Shown piece by piece: positions 24,911 to 32,873 of a stretch of DNA of 64,000 nt (position 1 is the first letter of the stretch; each line of letters begins with the position of its first letter). Below the pieces are notes generated by a model, which ran no database searches, was not told the origin of the DNA, and saw only the letters and a program-made list of their open reading frames with translations. Position numbers and translations under genes: made by a program. This stretch comes from Streptomyces acidiscabies (GTDB lineage Bacteria; Actinomycetota; Actinomycetes; Streptomycetales; Streptomycetaceae), in NCBI RefSeq assembly GCF_020010905.1, contig NZ_JAGJBY010000001.1, forward strand, positions 4,298,001 through 4,362,000, written 5' to 3'.

Positions 24911-26436
24911 CGGGCGTCGTCCCCGTTCTTCGCCGCGCCGATGCCCAGCAGGCCGTCGGTGCGCGCGAGGGCGGCGTCCACCGTCCCGGCGCACGCTGCC
25001 CACTCCTTGTCCAGCTCGTCGAGCCGCTGCGCCTGCTCGGCCAGCAGCGCGCGCACCGCGTCCGGGTGCGCGGACCCCGGCGAGCTCTTGCGCAGCAGCC
25101 CCCGCCGGACGTCGAAGGACTCGGCGACCAGGTGCTCGGGCCGGCTCAGCTCGAAGCCGTTCTGCACGGCGACGGCCCGCAGCAGCTCGGGGTCGGCCTG
25201 CGCGGGAGGCAGCCCCTTCTCCACGCAGGCCGTGATGAACTGGCCCGCGACGACCTGCGCCCGGCGCCACGGCACGCCCTCTTCGAGGGTGAGCAGGTTG
25301 GCCAGCGAGAAGCCGCCCAGGTACTCCCGCTCGCACAGGGCCAGCGCCCGCTCCTCCCGGAACCGCAGGTGCTCCAGGACCGTGGTGAACAGGCCCAGCG
25401 TGGAGCACAGCGTGTCGAACGAGCCCAGGACGTGCGCCCCGGCCTCCTTCGACACTTCGACGCTGTTCGAGTACGAGGTGTTGCGCTGCCCCAGCACGGC
25501 GTCCAGGTGCAGCGAGACCAGGTGGGCCGTCCTGCCCCGGATGCGTTCCAGCACCGGGTAGTTCTTCTTCTGCGGCATCGCCGAGGAGATCCCGGACAGC
25601 TCGTCGGGCAGCTCGATCAGGCCGTACTCGGAGCTGCCCCAGGCCATCAGGTCGGTGCAGAACCGCCCCAGCCAGGTGGCGAGCAGCGACAGTTCGGCGG
25701 TGACCTCGACGACCCAGTCCCGCGACGCGACCGACGTCAGGGCGTGCGGGTTCGCCGCGCGGAAGCCGAGCAGCCGCGCCATCTCCGCGCGGTCCCAGGG
25801 GATCTCCTGGCCCGCCATCGCCCCGGCGCCCAGCGGACACAGGTCGATGCCCCGGTACGTCGTGAGGAATCGTTCCAGCGCGTGGATCACCCGGTCCGTC
25901 AGGGCCGCCAGATAGAACCCCGGCGTGATGATCTGGGCGGACTGGAGGTGCGTGTACCCGGGCATCGGGGTGTCGGTGTGCGCCGCCGCGAGCCGGTGCG
26001 CCGCCCGCCCGAACGCGGTGAGCGCCCCGGCGGCCCGCAGCACCTGGCTCCGGCCGAACAGGAGCTGGGCGCACGCCTGGAGGTCGTTGCGGCTGCGGTC
26101 CACGTGCCAGCGGGGTACGGCCGGGTCGAGGCGCTGTTCGACGTGGCGCTCCACGGCGAAGGCGATGTCCGAGTAATTCGCCTCGGGGTCCGCCTGGAGC
26201 CCTTCCGTGCTGATCTCGTCCAGAAGGGAACCGATACGCCGGGCGTCGTCCTTCTCGATCAGATTCATCCGGCTGTATTCGAGGGCCAGGACTTTCTCGA
26301 TGGCCACGTACCAGGGCAGAAGATGCTCTGCCTCGTACCGGAACTGAGGTTCCAGGATTTCCCGGTGGAGCAAATCGCTGGGTGCTGCTGATATCCGGCC
26401 GCTGAGACGGTTGTCGGGCATGCGGCGGTCGTACAT
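24907..26436 (-). CDS. Argininosuccinate lyase-like enzyme
   Basis: This 509-residue member of the fumarase/aspartase superfamily has the three conserved regions of argininosuccinate lyase. They are WHVDRSRNDLQ (about 110-120), PMPGYTHLQSAQ (about 153-164) and the signature SSAMPQKKNYP, where the usual Pro after Asn is Tyr. The family removes fumarate from N-succinyl compounds. Here the likely substrate is the aspartate adduct of phosphothreonine, giving 2,3-diaminobutyrate. It opens the ten-gene operon, so arginine biosynthesis is improbable. ATG at 26436 follows a G-rich stretch (ACGGGGGTTCC); an in-frame GTG at 26475 would add 13 residues and an ATG at 26421 would remove five. Confidence 0.88.
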   Translation of the reverse strand: MYDRRMPDNRLSGRISAAPSDLLHREILEPQFRYEAEHLLPWYVAIEKVLALEYSRMNLIEKDDARRIGSLLDEISTEGLQADPEANYSDIAFAVERHVEQRLDPAVPRWHVDRSRNDLQACAQLLFGRSQVLRAAGALTAFGRAAHRLAAAHTDTPMPGYTHLQSAQIITPGFYLAALTDRVIHALERFLTTYRGIDLCPLGAGAMAGQEIPWDRAEMARLLGFRAANPHALTSVASRDWVVEVTAELSLLATWLGRFCTDLMAWGSSEYGLIELPDELSGISSAMPQKKNYPVLERIRGRTAHLVSLHLDAVLGQRNTSYSNSVEVSKEAGAHVLGSFDTLCSTLGLFTTVLEHLRFREERALALCEREYLGGFSLANLLTLEEGVPWRRAQVVAGQFITACVEKGLPPAQADPELLRAVAVQNGFELSRPEHLVAESFDVRRGLLRKSSPGSAHPDAVRALLAEQAQRLDELDKEWAACAGTVDAALARTDGLLGIGAAKNGDDAR

Positions 26437-26477
26437 GGAACCCCCGTAAACGCATATCGGTACGACGTGCGACACCG

Positions 26478-26523
26478 AGGCTGATCGCCGAGCGACCGTG
26501 GGTCAAGTGTGATCCAGTTCACC
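26478..26523 (-). promoter_or_regulatory. Candidate promoter and CRP-like site of the NRPS operon
   Basis: On the minus strand TTGACC (26506-26501) could be a -35 element, with CAGCCT (26483-26478) seventeen bases further on as a poor -10. Immediately upstream, the plus strand reads TGTGA-TCCAGT-TCACC at 26508-26523, close to the TGTGA-N6-TCACA pattern of CRP-type regulators. The hexamers are weak, so the promoter call is tentative; the near-palindrome is directly visible. Confidence 0.35.
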
Positions 26524-26564
26524 CGGAGCGGGGGATTGGTTAGCGGAATCCAGCATTCCCGCAG

Positions 26565-26600
26565 TTCGGGGCCGGTCCCGAAGACGGGTACGGCCCCGAA
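26565..26600. terminator. Strong hairpin upstream of the NRPS operon
   Basis: Ten-base perfect arms (TTCGGGGCCG at 26565-26574 and CGGCCCCGAA at 26591-26600) enclose an inner CCCG-AAGA-CGGG hairpin. No T-tract follows on either strand, which is common for actinomycete terminators. It would stop minus-strand transcription from the P450 and pseudogene side before the biosynthetic operon. Confidence 0.65.
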
Positions 26601-26703
26601 GTGCGGTCGTTCTTGACGCGAACTTTTCGCAACAACCTGACGGACTCGACAGCGAGTTATGCGCAGGAGGCCGCCGAGCGCTCATCGTGGCTCACGCATT
26701 CGT

Positions 26704-26962
26704 TCACGTGACCTTCATCGCGGCTTCCCATTCCGCGTCCGGTATCCGCGACCGCAGATACCCGAACGACTCCGCCGCCAGCCGCCGCGCTTGCCGACGG
26801 TGCCCGAGCCGATCAGGGAGCCGAGGCCGAGCGCCCTCGCGCCGCGTACTCCAGCACGTCGTCGGGGGCGGCTTGGGCTTGGGGTGCGGTGAGGTTTGTC
26901 GCGCCGAGGGCGGCGGCTCCTGTCAGGGCCTGGCGGCGGGTGGTTCCTTTCCAACTGGGCAT
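26704..26962 (-). pseudogene. Remnant of a Tat-signal protein gene, frameshifted
   Basis: An ATG at 26962 opens a 49-codon frame (stop at 26815-26813) encoding a twin-arginine signal, TTRRQALTGAAALGA, then APDDVLEYAARG. The coding sense then appears to move to another frame (ARALGLGSLIGSGTVG) and again to a third, ending AAESFGYLRSRIPDAEWEAAM with a stop at 26706-26704. The parts read like the N- and C-terminal pieces of one protein after internal deletion and frameshifts. The original function is not recognisable. Both neighbours are on the same strand. A genuine short secreted peptide is less likely, because no Shine-Dalgarno sequence is present. Confidence 0.45.
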
Positions 26963-26982
26963 GGGTGACTTCTGGTTGTCGG

Positions 26983-28185
26983 TCACACGGTGCCTCGTAC
27001 GCGCAGCGGCAGTGACTCCGGGCCGCGCATCAGCAGGCTCTGGCGGTACGTCAACTCGGCGATCGGGACGGCCGGTTCGATGCCGGCGTAGCGGTCCAGG
27101 AGGTCGCGGAAGGCTACCCGGGCCTCCTGGCGGGCCAGCGGTGCGCCGAGGCAGTAGTGGATGCCGACGCCGAAGGAGACGTGCCGGTTGGGGGTGCGGG
27201 TGACGTCCAGGCGGTCGGGGTCGGTGAAGTGCGCGGCGTCGCGGTTGGCGGAGGTGACGGCGGCGAGGACCAGTTCACCGGCGGGGATCTCGACGGACCC
27301 GACGGTGACCGGTTCCTTCGTGTACCGGTACGTCGAGAGGTTCACCGGGCCGTCGTACCTGAGGAACTCCTCCACGGCCGTCGGGATCAGCGCGGGGTCT
27401 TCGCGGAGGCGCTTCAGTTCGGCCGGGTGCGTGAGCAGGGCCCGCATGCCGTTCGCCACGAGGTTGACCGTCGTCTCGTGGCCCGCGCTGAGCAGGAGGA
27501 ACACCATCGCGACGAGCTCCTCGCCGGAGAGGCGGTCGTCGTCGATCAGCGCGGAGAGGAGGTCGTCACCGAGTGTCCGCCGCTTCGCGGCGATCAGGTC
27601 GGTGAGGTACGCCGTGATGTGTCCGGCCGCCGCGCTCACCGTCTCCGGCGCGCCGGTCGCGTTGTAGTCCTGGGTCCAGCGGCCGAACGCGTCCCGCTCG
27701 CCCTCGGGGAGGCCCAGGAGTTCGCACATCACGGTGATGGAGAGGGGGAACGCGTAATCGCTGATCAGGTCGATCTCGGGCCGGTCAGCGAGCCCGTCCA
27801 GGAGGGACGCGGAGAGGGCCTCGGTGCGGGGGAGGAGGGCGGCGATGCGGCCGGGGGTGAACGCCTTCGACACGAGGCTCCGCAGCCGGGTGTGGGCGGG
27901 CGGATCGCTGTTCAGCATGTGCCCGGCGGTCTTCCGCGCCACGACCCGGGGCGCCCGCCCCGGCACGGTGTTCCGCCGGAACAGCTCCCCGACGGCCTCA
28001 GCGTCCTTGCCGAACCGGGAGTCCGCCAGCACCTCCCGCACATCGCCGTACCGACTGACCACCCACACCCGCAGCCCGTCCGGGGTGACAACGACCCGCA
28101 CAGGCTGCTCCCGCCGCAACACCGCGTACGCACCATGCGGATCAGCCCAGAACTCCGCCCCGAAACACTCACCCAATGTGACCAT
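26983..28185 (-). CDS. Cytochrome P450
   Basis: This 400-residue bacterial class I P450 has the I-helix AGHETT motif (about 232-237), the K-helix ExxR region (EEFLRYDG follows), and the heme-binding loop FGVGIHYCLGAPLAR with the Cys thiolate ligand. It is soluble, with no membrane anchor, and would need separate ferredoxin and reductase, neither of which is in the window. The ATG at 28185 lies inside a 22-base palindrome. A terminator isolates it from the permease upstream. It could tailor the peptide of the neighbouring cluster, but the hairpin and pseudogene between them argue for an independent gene. The substrate is unknown. Confidence 0.95.
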   Translation of the reverse strand: MVTLGECFGAEFWADPHGAYAVLRREQPVRVVVTPDGLRVWVVSRYGDVREVLADSRFGKDAEAVGELFRRNTVPGRAPRVVARKTAGHMLNSDPPAHTRLRSLVSKAFTPGRIAALLPRTEALSASLLDGLADRPEIDLISDYAFPLSITVMCELLGLPEGERDAFGRWTQDYNATGAPETVSAAAGHITAYLTDLIAAKRRTLGDDLLSALIDDDRLSGEELVAMVFLLLSAGHETTVNLVANGMRALLTHPAELKRLREDPALIPTAVEEFLRYDGPVNLSTYRYTKEPVTVGSVEIPAGELVLAAVTSANRDAAHFTDPDRLDVTRTPNRHVSFGVGIHYCLGAPLARQEARVAFRDLLDRYAGIEPAVPIAELTYRQSLLMRGPESLPLRVRGTV

Positions 28186-28196
28186 GCAGTCACATT
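28175..28196. promoter_or_regulatory. Operator-like palindrome over the P450 start codon
   Basis: AATGTGAC-N6-GTCACATT is a perfect inverted repeat with 8-base arms. The spacer CATGCA contains the P450 start codon (ATG at 28185-28183 on the minus strand). A protein bound here would block translation start or a leaderless or short-leader promoter. The 8-base gap between TGTGA and TCACA does not fit CRP spacing. No regulator gene is adjacent. Confidence 0.6.
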
Positions 28197-28260
28197 ACTT
28201 ACCCTTTGCCTCACAAGAAAGACCGACCGGAACTGGCCACTCCGCCACAACGGCGACACG

Positions 28261-28308
28261 GAGAACGGGGATGACTCCCTCGGTCGTGAGGTCGTCATCC
28301 CCGTTCTC
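28261..28308. terminator. Terminator after the NCS1 permease
   Basis: Perfect 15-base arms (28261-28275 and 28294-28308, GAGAACGGGGATGAC and its complement) enclose an 18-base loop. It lies 19 bases past the permease stop and upstream of the P450, so it ends permease transcription on the minus strand. Confidence 0.85.
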
Positions 28309-28326
28309 GTGGGGTGATGAAGGGGG

Positions 28327-29973
28327 TTACACCGTCGCCGGGAGGACGTGGTCGCCCACCGTGTCCGTGCTCAGGCACAGGGAGCACACCGTCGCGTCGT
28401 GGGTCGCGCAGGCCGTGAGGTCGGGGCGTTCGTACGGCTGGTGGCAGACGTGGCAGTCGTACGTCGTGGCGCTGGGGTTGCCCTCCGGGTCCAGGAGGGG
28501 TTCCGCTATGCCGTCGTCCGTGCGGCGGAGGTAGTACTTGCCCTTGGTCGTGATCGCCATCACCGGGGTGAGGACGAAGGCCAGGACCGCCGCCGCCACC
28601 GGGGAGTACGGCTGGAGCGTGTCGCCCAGCGCGTGGAAGTACATCGCGATCGAGAGGCCCGAGGCCGCCACGAAGGAGACCACGCCCACCGGGTTCACCG
28701 CGTACAGCATGCCCCGGCGGAACTCCGGCTGGAGCGGCGAGATCTTCAGCAGGTACTTGTTGACGCCGATGTCCGTCGCGACCGTCACGACCCACGCGAT
28801 CGCACAGTTGGAGTAGAAGCCGAGGATGGTGTTGAGGAAGCTGAACATGTCGGCCTCCATCAGGATCAGCGCGAAGGAGAGGTTGACCAGCACGAACACC
28901 ATGCGGCCCGGGTAGCGCTTGGTCACCCGCGTGAACGAGTTCGTCCAGGCCAGCGAACCGGAGTACGCGTTCGTCACGTTGATCTTGATCTGGCTGATCA
29001 CGACGAGGACGACGGCGAGCGGAACGACCAGCCAGGACGGCATCATCGCGTCGAACGCGCCCCGGAACTGCTGGATCGGCTCGGGAGCCGCGTCCGCCCC
29101 GACCTTCGCGATGATGTACACCGCGAGGAACACGCCGATCGCCTGCTTCAGCGCGCCGAGGACCACCCACCCGGGACCGGCCATGATCACGGCCGTCCAC
29201 CAACTCCGCTTGTTCTCCTCGGTCTTGGGCGGCATGAACCGCAGGTAGTCGATCTGCTCACCGATCTGCGCGATGAGGGAGAGACACACGCCGGCACCCA
29301 GCAGCACGGACGCCGTGTTGATGCCGCCCTCGCCGTCCGTACCCGCGTAGTTGAGGAACTTGTCGACCGTGCCGGGGTCCGTGGAGACCAGGTACACCAG
29401 CGGCCCCACCATCAGCAGCAGCCAGACCGGCGTCGTCCACACCTGGAGCTTGCTCAGCGCCTTCATGCCGTAGATCACGAGCGGGATGACCATCAGCGTG
29501 GAGACCAAGTAGCCGAGCCACAGGGGGAGTCCGAGGCCCAGCTTGAGCCCCTGGGCCATGATCGACCCTTCGAGCGCGAAGAAGATGAACGTGAAACTCG
29601 CGAAGATGACGCTCGTCAGCACCGAGCCGTAGTACCCGAACCCCGAGCCCCGCGTGATCAGGTCCAGGTCGATGTTGTACCGCGCGCCGTAGTACGCCAG
29701 CGGGAACCCCGTCACGAAGATGACCACGGCGGCCACGGCGATCGCCACGAGCGCGTTGCCGGTGCCGTGCGCGAGGCCGATGCCGGCGCCGATCGAGAAG
29801 TCCGCCATGTACGCGATGCCGCCCAGCGCGGTCGTCGCCACGACCATCGGGGTCCAGCGGCGGTAACTGCGGGGCGCGAAGCGGAGGGTGTAGTCCTCCA
29901 GGGTCTCCTTCGTGGCCTGGTCGGTGGTCGGGGATGGGCCGGTGCGTACGTCTGTCTGCGGCTCGACGCTCAC
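28327..29973 (-). CDS. NCS1-family (purine-cytosine type) permease with Cys-rich C-terminus
   Basis: This 548-residue protein has about twelve transmembrane helices between residues 40 and 470, with helix-1 region TALGGIAYMADFSIGAGIGLAHG and INVTNAYSGSLAWTN typical of nucleobase:cation symporters. After the last helix comes a hydrophilic tail (about 480-548) with four paired cysteines: CHVCHQPYERPDL and later CATHDATVCSLC. That pattern looks like a small zinc-binding domain, not expected in an NCS1 carrier. GTG at 29973 follows AAGGAG. The gene stands alone, with terminators on both sides. The substrate may be a purine, pyrimidine or related N-heterocycle; the tail could sense metal or bind a partner, which is inference. 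Confidence 0.85.
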   Translation of the reverse strand: MSVEPQTDVRTGPSPTTDQATKETLEDYTLRFAPRSYRRWTPMVVATTALGGIAYMADFSIGAGIGLAHGTGNALVAIAVAAVVIFVTGFPLAYYGARYNIDLDLITRGSGFGYYGSVLTSVIFASFTFIFFALEGSIMAQGLKLGLGLPLWLGYLVSTLMVIPLVIYGMKALSKLQVWTTPVWLLLMVGPLVYLVSTDPGTVDKFLNYAGTDGEGGINTASVLLGAGVCLSLIAQIGEQIDYLRFMPPKTEENKRSWWTAVIMAGPGWVVLGALKQAIGVFLAVYIIAKVGADAAPEPIQQFRGAFDAMMPSWLVVPLAVVLVVISQIKINVTNAYSGSLAWTNSFTRVTKRYPGRMVFVLVNLSFALILMEADMFSFLNTILGFYSNCAIAWVVTVATDIGVNKYLLKISPLQPEFRRGMLYAVNPVGVVSFVAASGLSIAMYFHALGDTLQPYSPVAAAVLAFVLTPVMAITTKGKYYLRRTDDGIAEPLLDPEGNPSATTYDCHVCHQPYERPDLTACATHDATVCSLCLSTDTVGDHVLPATV

Positions 29974-30101
29974 TACGTCTCCTTGCGGCGGGGGCGGGGA
30001 CGGGTGCCCCGCGGCGTGGCTTGCGGGAGCACGGAGACGGTAGGCAGAGGGTGTTACCCCTAAATACTTCCTGTATGAAGGAGGTGTTTCGGTGTACGAA
30101 T

Positions 30102-30129
30102 GAAGTCCCCGGGAGTCCCCGGGGACTTC
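30102..30129. terminator. Terminator after metE
   Basis: Eleven-base perfect arms (GAAGTCCCCGG at 30102-30112 and its complement at 30119-30129) flank a six-base loop. It lies just past the metE stop on the minus strand and before the permease promoter. Confidence 0.8.
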
Positions 30130-30139
30130 ACCCCCTGGC

Positions 30140-32431
30140 TCAGTACAGTTCGGCCCGTACCCTCCTCGCCGCCGTCACCAGGTTCTCCAGTGACTCCCTC
30201 GTCTCCGGCCAGCCCCTCGTCTTCAGGCCGCAGTCCGGGTTCACCCACAGGCGGTCCGGCGGGATCGCCTCAAGGCCCGCCCGGAGCAGCGCCGATGCCT
30301 CCTCCGCGCTCGGGACGCGCGGTGAGTGGATGTCGTACACCCCCGGGCCCGCCTCCCTCGGGTACCCGTGCGCCGCCAGTTCGCGGGCCACCTGCATGTG
30401 GGAGCGGGCCGCTTCGAGGCTGATCACGTCCGCGTCCAGGTCGTCGATCGCCTGCACGACGTCCCCGAACTCGGCGTAGCACATGTGCGTATGGATCTGG
30501 GTCCGCGCGCGTACGCCGGACGTCGCCAGGCGGAACGCCTCCGTCGCCCATTCCAGGTACGCCGCGTGGTCCGCGCGCCGCAGCGGCAGGGTTTCCCGCA
30601 GCGCGGGTTCGTCCACCTGGATCACCGAACTCCCCGCCGCCTCAAGGTCGTTGACCTCGTCCCGCAGGGCAAGGGCGACTTGGCGGGCGGTCTCCGCGAG
30701 CGGCTGGTCGTCCCGTACGAAGGACCACGCCAGCATCGTCACCGGCCCCGTCAGCATCCCCTTGACCGGGCGGGACGTGAGGGACTGGGCGTACGACGTC
30801 CAGCGGACTGTCATCGGGTCGGGGCGGGAGGTGTCCCCGGCGAGGATCGGCGGACGGACGTACCGGGTGCCGTACGACTGGACCCAGCCGTGCTGCGTGG
30901 CGAGGTAGCCCGTGAGCTGTTCGGCGAAGTACTGCACCATGTCGTTGCGTTCGGGTTCGCCGTGGACCAGCACGTCGATCCCGGCCTTCTCCTGGAAGGC
31001 GATCACCTCCCGGATCTCGGCGCGGATGCGGTCCTCGTAGCCGTCGAGGCCGATCCGTCCGGCCCGCAAGTCCGCGCGGGCGGCCCGCAGTTCGCCGGTC
31101 TGGGGGAACGAACCGATCGTGGTCGTCGGCAGCGTGGGCAGCCCGAGATGCGCGCGCTGCGCCAAGACTCGTTCGGCGTACGGCTGTTCGCGGCGCGTGT
31201 CGGCCGGGGTGACCGCGGCGGCGCGGGCGCGCACCCCGGGGTCACGGGTGATCGGCGATCCCGCGCGGGACGCCAAGTCGGCGTGGTTCGCCGCGAGTTC
31301 GGCGGCGATCGCGCTGGTGCCGCTGGTCAGACCGCGGGCCAGCGTGACGACCTCGGCGGTCTTCTGCCGGGCGAAGGCGAGCCAGCGCAGGATCTGCGGG
31401 TCGGTGTCGCGTTCGAGGGCGGTGTCGAGGGGGACGTGCAGGAGGGAGCAGGAGGCGGCGACGTCGACGCGGTCGGCGAGTCCGAGGAGGGTGCCGAGGA
31501 CGGTGAGCGACCCGGCGAGGTCGTTCACCCAGACGTTGCGGCCGTCCACCACCCCCGCGACCAGCCGCTTGCCGGGCAGCCCGCCGACGGACGCGAGGTC
31601 CTCCAGCGTGCCGGGCCGCGTGAAGTCGAGGGCGAGCCCCTCGACGGGCGCCTTCGCCAGCACCGGCAGGGCCTCGCCGGGCCGGTCGAAGTAGGTCGCG
31701 ACCAGCAGCCTGGGCCGGTCGCCGAGTGCGCCGAGGTCCCGGTACGCGCGGGCGGCGGCGTTCAGCTCGGCCGGGGTGCGGTCCTGGACGAGGGCGGGCT
31801 CGTCGAGCTGCACCCACCCGGCGCCGGCCGCGCGCAGCTCGGCGAGGATCTCGGCGTACACCGGGAGGAGCCGGTCGAGGAGGGTGAGCGGGTCGAAACC
31901 GGCGTCGACACCGGGGGCGGGCTTGGCCAGCAGCAGGTAGGTGACCGGGCCGACGAGGACCGGGCGTGCCGTGAGGCCGAGCGCGAGGGCCTCCGTCAAC
32001 TCGCCGACCTGCTGGGAAGGTTCGGCGCGGAAGACGGTGTCCGGGCCCAACTCGGGCACCAGGTAGTGGTAGTTGGTGTCGAACCACTTGGTCATCTCCA
32101 GCGGCGGCGCGTCCTGCGTGCCGCGCGCCATGGCGAAGTAGCGGTCCAGGGGGTCCTCGATTCCCGCGTGGCGTACGGGAATCGCCCCGACCATCACGCT
32201 GGTGTCGAGGACATGGTCGTACAGCGAGAAGTCACCGGTCGGCACCTCGTCGATCCCGGCGTCGGCGAGCCGCCGCCAGGTCGTGGCGCGCAGGTCGGCG
32301 GCGGTCGAGCGGAGTTGGCCTGCGGTGACGCGGCCCTTCCAGTAGCCCTCGACGGCCTTCTTCAGTTCCCGGTTCTCACCCTGCCGGGGGTAGCCGTACA
32401 GGGTTGCCGCGGCTGCGGACTTCGTGGTCAC
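30140..32431 (-). CDS. metE: Cobalamin-independent methionine synthase
   Basis: This 763-residue enzyme transfers a methyl group from 5-methyltetrahydropteroyltriglutamate to homocysteine. The N-terminal domain begins TTKSAAAATLYGYPRQGENRELK. The catalytic C-terminal domain carries the zinc-ligand motif THMCYAEF and the later WVNPDCGLKTRG cysteine. The length is that of the family. GTG at 32431 is preceded by AAGGAG; an in-frame extension to 32497 lacks a ribosome site. A cobalamin riboswitch lies upstream, so expression should fall when B12 is available and the B12-dependent enzyme can take over. It is monocistronic, with a terminator downstream. Confidence 0.97.
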   Translation of the reverse strand: MTTKSAAAATLYGYPRQGENRELKKAVEGYWKGRVTAGQLRSTAADLRATTWRRLADAGIDEVPTGDFSLYDHVLDTSVMVGAIPVRHAGIEDPLDRYFAMARGTQDAPPLEMTKWFDTNYHYLVPELGPDTVFRAEPSQQVGELTEALALGLTARPVLVGPVTYLLLAKPAPGVDAGFDPLTLLDRLLPVYAEILAELRAAGAGWVQLDEPALVQDRTPAELNAAARAYRDLGALGDRPRLLVATYFDRPGEALPVLAKAPVEGLALDFTRPGTLEDLASVGGLPGKRLVAGVVDGRNVWVNDLAGSLTVLGTLLGLADRVDVAASCSLLHVPLDTALERDTDPQILRWLAFARQKTAEVVTLARGLTSGTSAIAAELAANHADLASRAGSPITRDPGVRARAAAVTPADTRREQPYAERVLAQRAHLGLPTLPTTTIGSFPQTGELRAARADLRAGRIGLDGYEDRIRAEIREVIAFQEKAGIDVLVHGEPERNDMVQYFAEQLTGYLATQHGWVQSYGTRYVRPPILAGDTSRPDPMTVRWTSYAQSLTSRPVKGMLTGPVTMLAWSFVRDDQPLAETARQVALALRDEVNDLEAAGSSVIQVDEPALRETLPLRRADHAAYLEWATEAFRLATSGVRARTQIHTHMCYAEFGDVVQAIDDLDADVISLEAARSHMQVARELAAHGYPREAGPGVYDIHSPRVPSAEEASALLRAGLEAIPPDRLWVNPDCGLKTRGWPETRESLENLVTAARRVRAELY

Positions 32432-32588
32432 GGAGATCTCCTTCACGAGATGATTCCCTGAGGTCCCGGCGACGGGACGAGGGCGTGAAGGACCCACCGG
32501 CCGGACGGCAGCGCCGTACGGCCTTCTGTGCGCCGACCCACCCGCGAGGTCACCGGAACTCCGCGCGCGAACAGCTCACGCACGGGCA

Positions 32589-32785
32589 GTCGGCAGGTCT
32601 TCGGACTCACGGGCACGCCTCGTACGTAGACGAGGCACCTACTGGCCGTCGCTTCCCAGGTCCGTGCGGACCCAGTGCGTATGACGGCGGTCGTTCCCGC
32701 TCACCGCTGCGGGGCAGTCCCGGATTCCCACCGGGTTCCCTCTTGCGACGCGGCCCGTCTGGCTGACGGGGCGAACCGGCTGCGT
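32589..32785 (-). promoter_or_regulatory. Cobalamin riboswitch in the metE leader
   Basis: Read on the minus strand, the leader holds the cobalamin-aptamer core: GGGAACCCGGTGGGAATCC, then GGGACTGCCCCGCAGCGGTGA (given as two overlapping motifs at 32740-32700), a later GCCAGTAGG, and near the 3' end GAGTCCGAAGACCTGCCGAC (32608-32589). These match the conserved blocks of the class, in order and spacing. It ends about 160 bases before the metE start, leaving room for an expression platform. A possible minus-strand promoter is TTGCCC (32821-32816) with TAAGCT (32796-32791), spaced 19. Confidence 0.9.
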
Positions 32786-32873
32786 CGATCAGCTTACGGG
32801 GCGAAGTCGCCGTACGGGCAAGCGTTTCGGGACACGGGAGCCGCGGATCCGCCTGTGACGCCGGTCTCACTAT

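Noticed and set aside
645..26700. An mbtH-like helper gene in the NRPS operon
   Set aside because: The operon has no gap large enough for one, and none was seen nearby. If the A domains need it, it is encoded elsewhere.
28175..28196. CRP site at the P450 start
   Set aside because: The half sites TGTGA and TCACA are separated by eight bases, not six, so it is listed as an unassigned palindrome.
32432..32497. Longer N-terminus for metE
   Set aside because: The added residues are not MetE-like and lack a ribosome site, whereas AAGGAG precedes the GTG at 32431.
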